Positions 17,601-20,768 of a stretch of 20,768 nt of DNA are shown here, in pieces. The stretch comes from Chara braunii (lineage: Eukaryota; Streptophyta; Charophyceae; Charales; Characeae). The position numbers and the translations under genes are program-made. Each line of letters begins with the position of its first letter. The stretch's first letter is position 1. The notes under the pieces are model-generated. The model did no database searches. It had not been told where the DNA came from and saw only the letters and a program-made list of their open reading frames with translations. The stretch is taken from positions 465,670 to 486,437 of the forward strand of contig BFEA01000519.1 of the NCBI GenBank assembly GCA_003427395.1, written 5' to 3'.

Positions 17601-19230
17601 GAAGCAAGAAGGGACTTGTGTAAGGATGATTTCTGGCCCCAGATCCTTAAAGTCTGGCGTCAGTTGTCGTTGCCAGACAAAACCCTGCCAACCACTTGGG
17701 AAGAGGTGGTGCGACAACCCCTCTTCGACAATAGAAATATCACCGATAGAAACGGGAGGGTGTACCACAGTTCGGATTCCCCATGGAGTAGTTGGGTCAG
17801 AAAGGGTATAGTCAGGGTCAAGGATATATGGGACTCAGAGAACAAAAACTGGAAAACGGCACTACAATTGAGGGTCTCCATGAGGTATTGTCATGATGTT
17901 GAGAGAAACCTGGATTAATTGATTTTTGCGGTCCCTCTTGACTGGGCCCGCATTTTGCGTAAGGGACCCCGATTGACAGAAGGGGACTGGGTTGTGACCT
18001 CGGGGGATACTGAGAGTGTGGGCAGCATGGTGGAGGCACGGGTTGACGAATCCTTGGTCAGCCTCCTCCACAGAGGGAAGGACAACGTCCTCTCTAAATA
18101 CACCCCGGAGGTGGTGAGGTGGTGTAAGAATGTGGAGGTACAAAAGTCGCATGATGAGGCATAAGGACCTACGGGTTGCCTTTCAACCAGAGACACCTCT
18201 GGAAGAGCTCCCCTTCGACCCGTAGGAGTGGCACTGGAGGCCTAGATGTAGGTCGCCGGTCACTTCAGATAAACAACTGTTTAGCCTGACTGTAAAAGAC
18301 ACATACCGGTTGTTGCGCCCAAAAGTGAACGTGAGAGAGATAGTGAGGGCCCGCTGGCAAACTCATTTGAATGTAGGGAGTGACTCTCTTCGCCCCATCA
18401 GATGGTTTACAACCATGAAATCCAAACTGGCGAAGTTTGCCTCACTACAATGGCAGATAGAACATTGTTGTCTCCCTACTAACAATTGGCTGGTGGACCG
18501 CACACACCTAGAACAGAGGGGCTTAGTGTTGCCATGATGCAAATCCTGCCACACGGCCTTCCCTTCTCGAAAGATCCCAGAAACTGTCGAATATATCTTC
18601 CTACAGCACCCAGGAGCGGTGCTAACATGGCGATGGTGGGATAAGATATGGAACCTTTTGGATACTAGATCCACCTGGCCATGGGATCGGAGAGCACTTC
18701 TCTGCAAGGCGTGGACCTCCCCCACGGACAGGGACTTTGAGAATAATATGTTCAAGATAGGCAGGAGAGCCATCATCTGGGCACTTCGGCGAAAACGTTG
18801 TATACTCTCCATTGAAGGGGTCTGTGTAGTAGGGGAGGAGGTGACAGAAATTATCAGACAGTTCATCAATCAAGAACTCCTCACCCGGTGGCAGAAAGTC
18901 AAAAGCCAACTGGACTTGTTCCACCTAAAAAAAGATATTAAACAAGCAATAAATCAATTCTCAGGGGACTGGTTGGGTAGCGATCAAGGGGGTTGGATTG
19001 CACATATCCGCTGGGAGGGGGGACAAACGCAGGGGCAGGAACAGAATGGTTTTAAAAGGGATTACTGCATCTGCTTTAAAGAATGGACCAAGGTAGACCA
19101 GGGGGTCCCGATGCGCCCACCCACAGACATCCCGGAGTTATTGGTACAGAGCAGCAGCATAAGCCGACGTCGACGGGGAGCGAGGTGGCAAAGTCTTTTG
19201 GGAGAGAGAGAGCTAGTTTCTCTGAAGTAG
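14613..19230 (+). pseudogene. P ORF2: APE endonuclease, reverse transcriptase, zf-RVT (broken)
   Basis: About 1540 codons; the ATG at 14613 is 13 nt after the ORF1 stop. Endonuclease: LNVNGL, CIQETHL (14793-14813), VYAPN (15027-15041), GDCN (15117-15128), RIDLILI (from 15321) and LDHK (Asp 15408, His 15411). RT: GVEGLPKEFW, NYRPITLL, FIDFEKA (about 16547-16567), RQRDALTPFLF (usually RQG) and an intact FADD (16864-16875). The zf-RVT-like motif is near 18538-18605; its His and last Cys are replaced (VEYIFLQHP). In-frame stops: 14634, 14973, 15528, 15564, 16130, 17224, 17463, 17916, 18223 and 18535. Frame changes: about 16015, 16630, 17263 and 18162. All catalytic residues I can identify remain, so it decayed after being active. 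Confidence 0.9.
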
Positions 19231-19531
19231 GTATCTGGCGCCCGGTGCTGGGCGAAGAGGCTTTCCCTGCTCCCAACAACCTGCACAGTAAGAGCATTCT
19301 CTGCTAGCAGGTGTCTTTCTCAGTCTTTCTCAGTTTTTCTCAGCTAATTGTTGTACAAGGATGTCAGCGGCTATGGAATGGAGCAGAAGGAATGATTGTG
19401 GGGGTTGGGATGGAAATGACTTTCTCACTAGCAACCTGCGCAGTCAATCCTCTGGAGGACAGAGTAATCAATGCTGGCAGGTGTCCTACTCAGTGGTACC
19501 TCCTGATACTTTCCTGCTTTGCTGTGTGTAT
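19231..19531 (+). other. P 3' UTR, upstream part
   Basis: Non-coding DNA after the ORF2 stop, with three TTTCTCAGT-like units (about 19315-19340). A segment is shared with the M2 3' UTR: CAGTCAATCC..CTGGA followed by AGTAATCAATGCTGG (about 19440-19476). The AGTAATCAATGCTG core also occurs in M1 and the solo copy, so it is common to both LINE families. Confidence 0.6.
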
Positions 19532-19673
19532 GGGACGCTGGACCCGTTTTCCAGCAGGTGACGCTCCCCACCAATAGATGGAGCCTTTCCCCGGGTGCTA
19601 GTGGTGCCTGATTTTAGCAGCAGCACTAACACTGCAGGGGGTGTTGGTTTAAAAAAAAAAAAAAAAAAAAAAA
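19532..19673 (+). other. P structured 3' tail and A23
   Basis: Aligned with the M2 tail. Stem-loop 1: GCTGGA (19537-19542) pairs with TCCAGC (19550-19555). Stem-loop 2: GTGCTAGTGGTG (19595-19606) pairs with CAGCACTAACAC (19621-19632), with two mismatched positions compared with the perfect M2 stem. A23 follows at 19651-19673. The flanking base order GGATTTCTGCC follows the tail. Confidence 0.75.
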
Positions 19674-19705
19674 GGATTTCTGCCTTTTGGCAAGTTGTTT
19701 TTCTA

Positions 19706-19917
19706 TGTAGTCATTATAAGAGTAGCTAGCACGAAGGAGCAGTGGGAACACTAATGGTTGGATGATATGAGAGACCCGGTGAAGAGCAAACTAGAGTTGT
19801 ATCCATTGGGTGTGGTGGGAAACCCGTCTAGGCAACAAAGGCTCTTTACAGTGCTTTGGACAGTGATGATGAGAGGGTAACCCTACTGCTTATTCCTCCC
19901 CAGCTCCCGGTCCTTGG
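19706..19917 (+). repeat. direct repeat R, copy 1 (about 212 bp)
   Basis: Begins TGTAGTCATTATAAGAGTAG and is about 91% identical to 20126-20340. It contains GAGACCCGGTGAAGAGCAAAC and AAACCCGTCTAGGCAACAAAG. No ORF, terminal inverted repeat or RNA family was recognised. It lies outside LINE P. Confidence 0.85.
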
Positions 19918-20125
19918 TTTCTAAAGAGTAGATTTATTGGTCCGGTTTGTTGGGGAGTCGCATTTTAAGTGTTGTAGTCTGTGGGGTAGATACAGTTTTT
20001 GGAAAACATAACGTAGGTCCTCCACTTAGCAAGAATATGACCTGTGATGTGACATTTTGATTACCGACAGCGGCACTACGGGGGCAGTGTGAGTGCCATC
20101 GTCAGTGGTGGGAGCGTTAGTCGAT
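19918..20125. other. spacer between the R repeats; nothing recognised
   Basis: About 208 bp of unique sequence without an ORF or repeat that I can identify. Confidence 0.4.
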
Positions 20126-20340
20126 TGTAGTCATTATAAGAGTAGTTAGCATGAAGTAGCAGTAGGAATGCTAATGATTGGATGATATGAGAGACCCGGT
20201 GAAGAGCAAACTAGGGTTGTATCCATTGGGTGCGTGGTGGGAAACCCGTCTAGGCAACAAAGGCTCTTTACAGCGTTTTGGACAGTGATGACGAGAGGTA
20301 ACCCTACAACTTATTCTTCTTGCCCAGCTCCTGGTCATTG
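20126..20340 (+). repeat. direct repeat R, copy 2 (about 215 bp)
   Basis: The start-to-start distance from copy 1 is 420 bp. Most differences are C/T or A/G transitions, plus three small indels near TTGGGTG, GAGAGG and TTCTTGCCC. The two copies could be LTR-like ends of a small element, remnants of a 420-bp tandem satellite, or a segmental duplication. Confidence 0.85.
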
Positions 20341-20684
20341 AGCCTATAGGTAGTTTTGTTTTTTTAAGGCTTAGCCGTTTACTTGGATCCTGGCGGAACG
20401 TAACACTGCCAATTTAGGCAACTGAGCACTGTTCTATCGTATTTTAATATCAATGAGTGGCACTGCAATGATCTGCTAGTTGCCACAGACTGAACCTTAG
20501 CACCAAGTAGGATGGTGCCTTGTTTCAAGGGATTTTGGAAGATGAGGATAGACCAGTGAAAGGAAGGGACGCTGGACCCGTTTTCCAGCAACAGGCCATT
20601 TAGGGTTATTGGTCATATCTTCCGGGTTGTTTGTGAGGAATTCTTGGCCTCCTTTCATTTGTAAAACAAGGTAATGATTCTTCC

Positions 20685-20685
<1 letters not shown>
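20341..20685. other. right-end unique DNA with no gene
   Basis: AT-rich DNA with no supported gene. It contains the orphan P/M2 tail piece at 20566-20590 and runs into the terminal poly(A). Confidence 0.4.
20566..20590 (+). repeat. 25-nt orphan copy of the P/M2 tail stem-loop
   Basis: The stretch is identical to 19532-19556 of P, including GCTGGA-N7-TCCAGC, and then diverges abruptly. Flanking DNA on both sides is unrelated to the LINE tail. Confidence 0.8.

Positions 20686-20768
<83 letters not shown>
20686..20768 (+). repeat. terminal poly(A), 83 nt, to window end
   Basis: An uninterrupted run of 83 A ends the window. It is either the tail of another retrotransposon (none of the known tails directly precedes it) or a homopolymer at which assembly stopped. 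The true length is unknown. Confidence 0.9.

Larger units (their letters stand above)
9894..19673 (+). mobile_element. LINE P (L1/plant-type), about 9.8 kb, plus strand
   Basis: A near full-length but inactive non-LTR retrotransposon. Layout: 5' leader with internal repeats (to 11428), ORF1 (11429-14599), ORF2 (14613-19230, 13 nt after ORF1), 3' UTR with structured tail (19231-19650) and A23 (19651-19673). The 5' border is approximate: a 7-bp GATTTCT at 9887-9893 recurs at 19675-19681 and is a weak candidate target duplication. A sharp rise in GC near 9935 gives the alternative border. At about 9.8 kb it is long for a LINE, because of a 1.5-kb leader and a 1057-codon ORF1. It shares its tail with M2. 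Confidence 0.8.

Noticed and set aside
11429-19230. Alternative genetic code or programmed stop readthrough explaining the in-frame stops
   Set aside because: All three stop codons occur and ORF2 also has frameshifts, which fits simple decay better.
19706-20340. rRNA or snRNA gene in the direct repeats
   Set aside because: No recognisable rRNA or snRNA core motifs; the repeat does not fold obviously by eye.

Overview
The window looks like a piece of a large, repeat-rich eukaryotic genome. It is almost entirely decayed non-LTR retrotransposon (LINE) sequence. No intact host gene, rRNA gene, intact tRNA gene or CRISPR array is visible. The LINEs are of the plant/L1 type: ORF1 has a DUF4283-like region and a CCHC-type knuckle, and ORF2 has an APE endonuclease, a reverse transcriptase and a C-terminal zf-RVT-like zinc motif. 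Together with one short AAACCCTAAACCCT stretch this suggests a green-lineage host (land plant or streptophyte alga such as a charophyte). That assignment is inference, not proof. The window ends in 83 A and contains two N, so it probably reaches the end of an assembled contig.

Layout: 1-305 holds short direct repeats and tRNA-like promoter modules. 306-517 is a solo 3' end of a LINE of the same type as element M1. 518-1986 is AT-rich intergenic DNA with a microsatellite, one unrecognised ORF (1109-1453) and a TATA/poly(A)-signal pair. 1999-9746 is LINE M1 on the minus strand, flanked by a 12-bp target-site duplication with one mismatch. Inside M1, at 3047-4896, sits a second minus-strand LINE, M2. 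M2 is 5'-truncated and flanked by AGGGTTTT-type duplications; removing it rejoins the M1 ORF2 frame. 9759-9893 is the short stretch between M1 and the next element. About 9894-19673 is LINE P on the plus strand, roughly 9.8 kb. P has a repeat-rich 5' leader, a very long ORF1 (11429-14599), an ORF2 (14613-19230) and a 3' tail ending in A23. 19674-20768 holds a 420-bp-period direct repeat, a 25-nt orphan piece of the P/M2 tail and a terminal poly(A).

None of the three LINEs can code now. P ORF1 has seven in-frame stops but needs no frame change over about 3 kb. P ORF2 has ten in-frame stops and at least four frameshifts. M1 has many frameshifts, and its RT catalytic FADD has become FAND. P and M2 share a 3' tail with two stem-loops; M1 and the solo copy share a different tail, also with a stem-loop. 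These are presumably the RNA structures recognised by the cognate reverse transcriptases.

The most notable items are an 85-codon in-frame tandem duplication in P ORF1, a candidate OTU-like cysteine protease region at the ORF1/ORF2 junction of P, a possible tRNA-headed SINE with an M1-type tail at the left edge, and the nested M2-in-M1 insertion.
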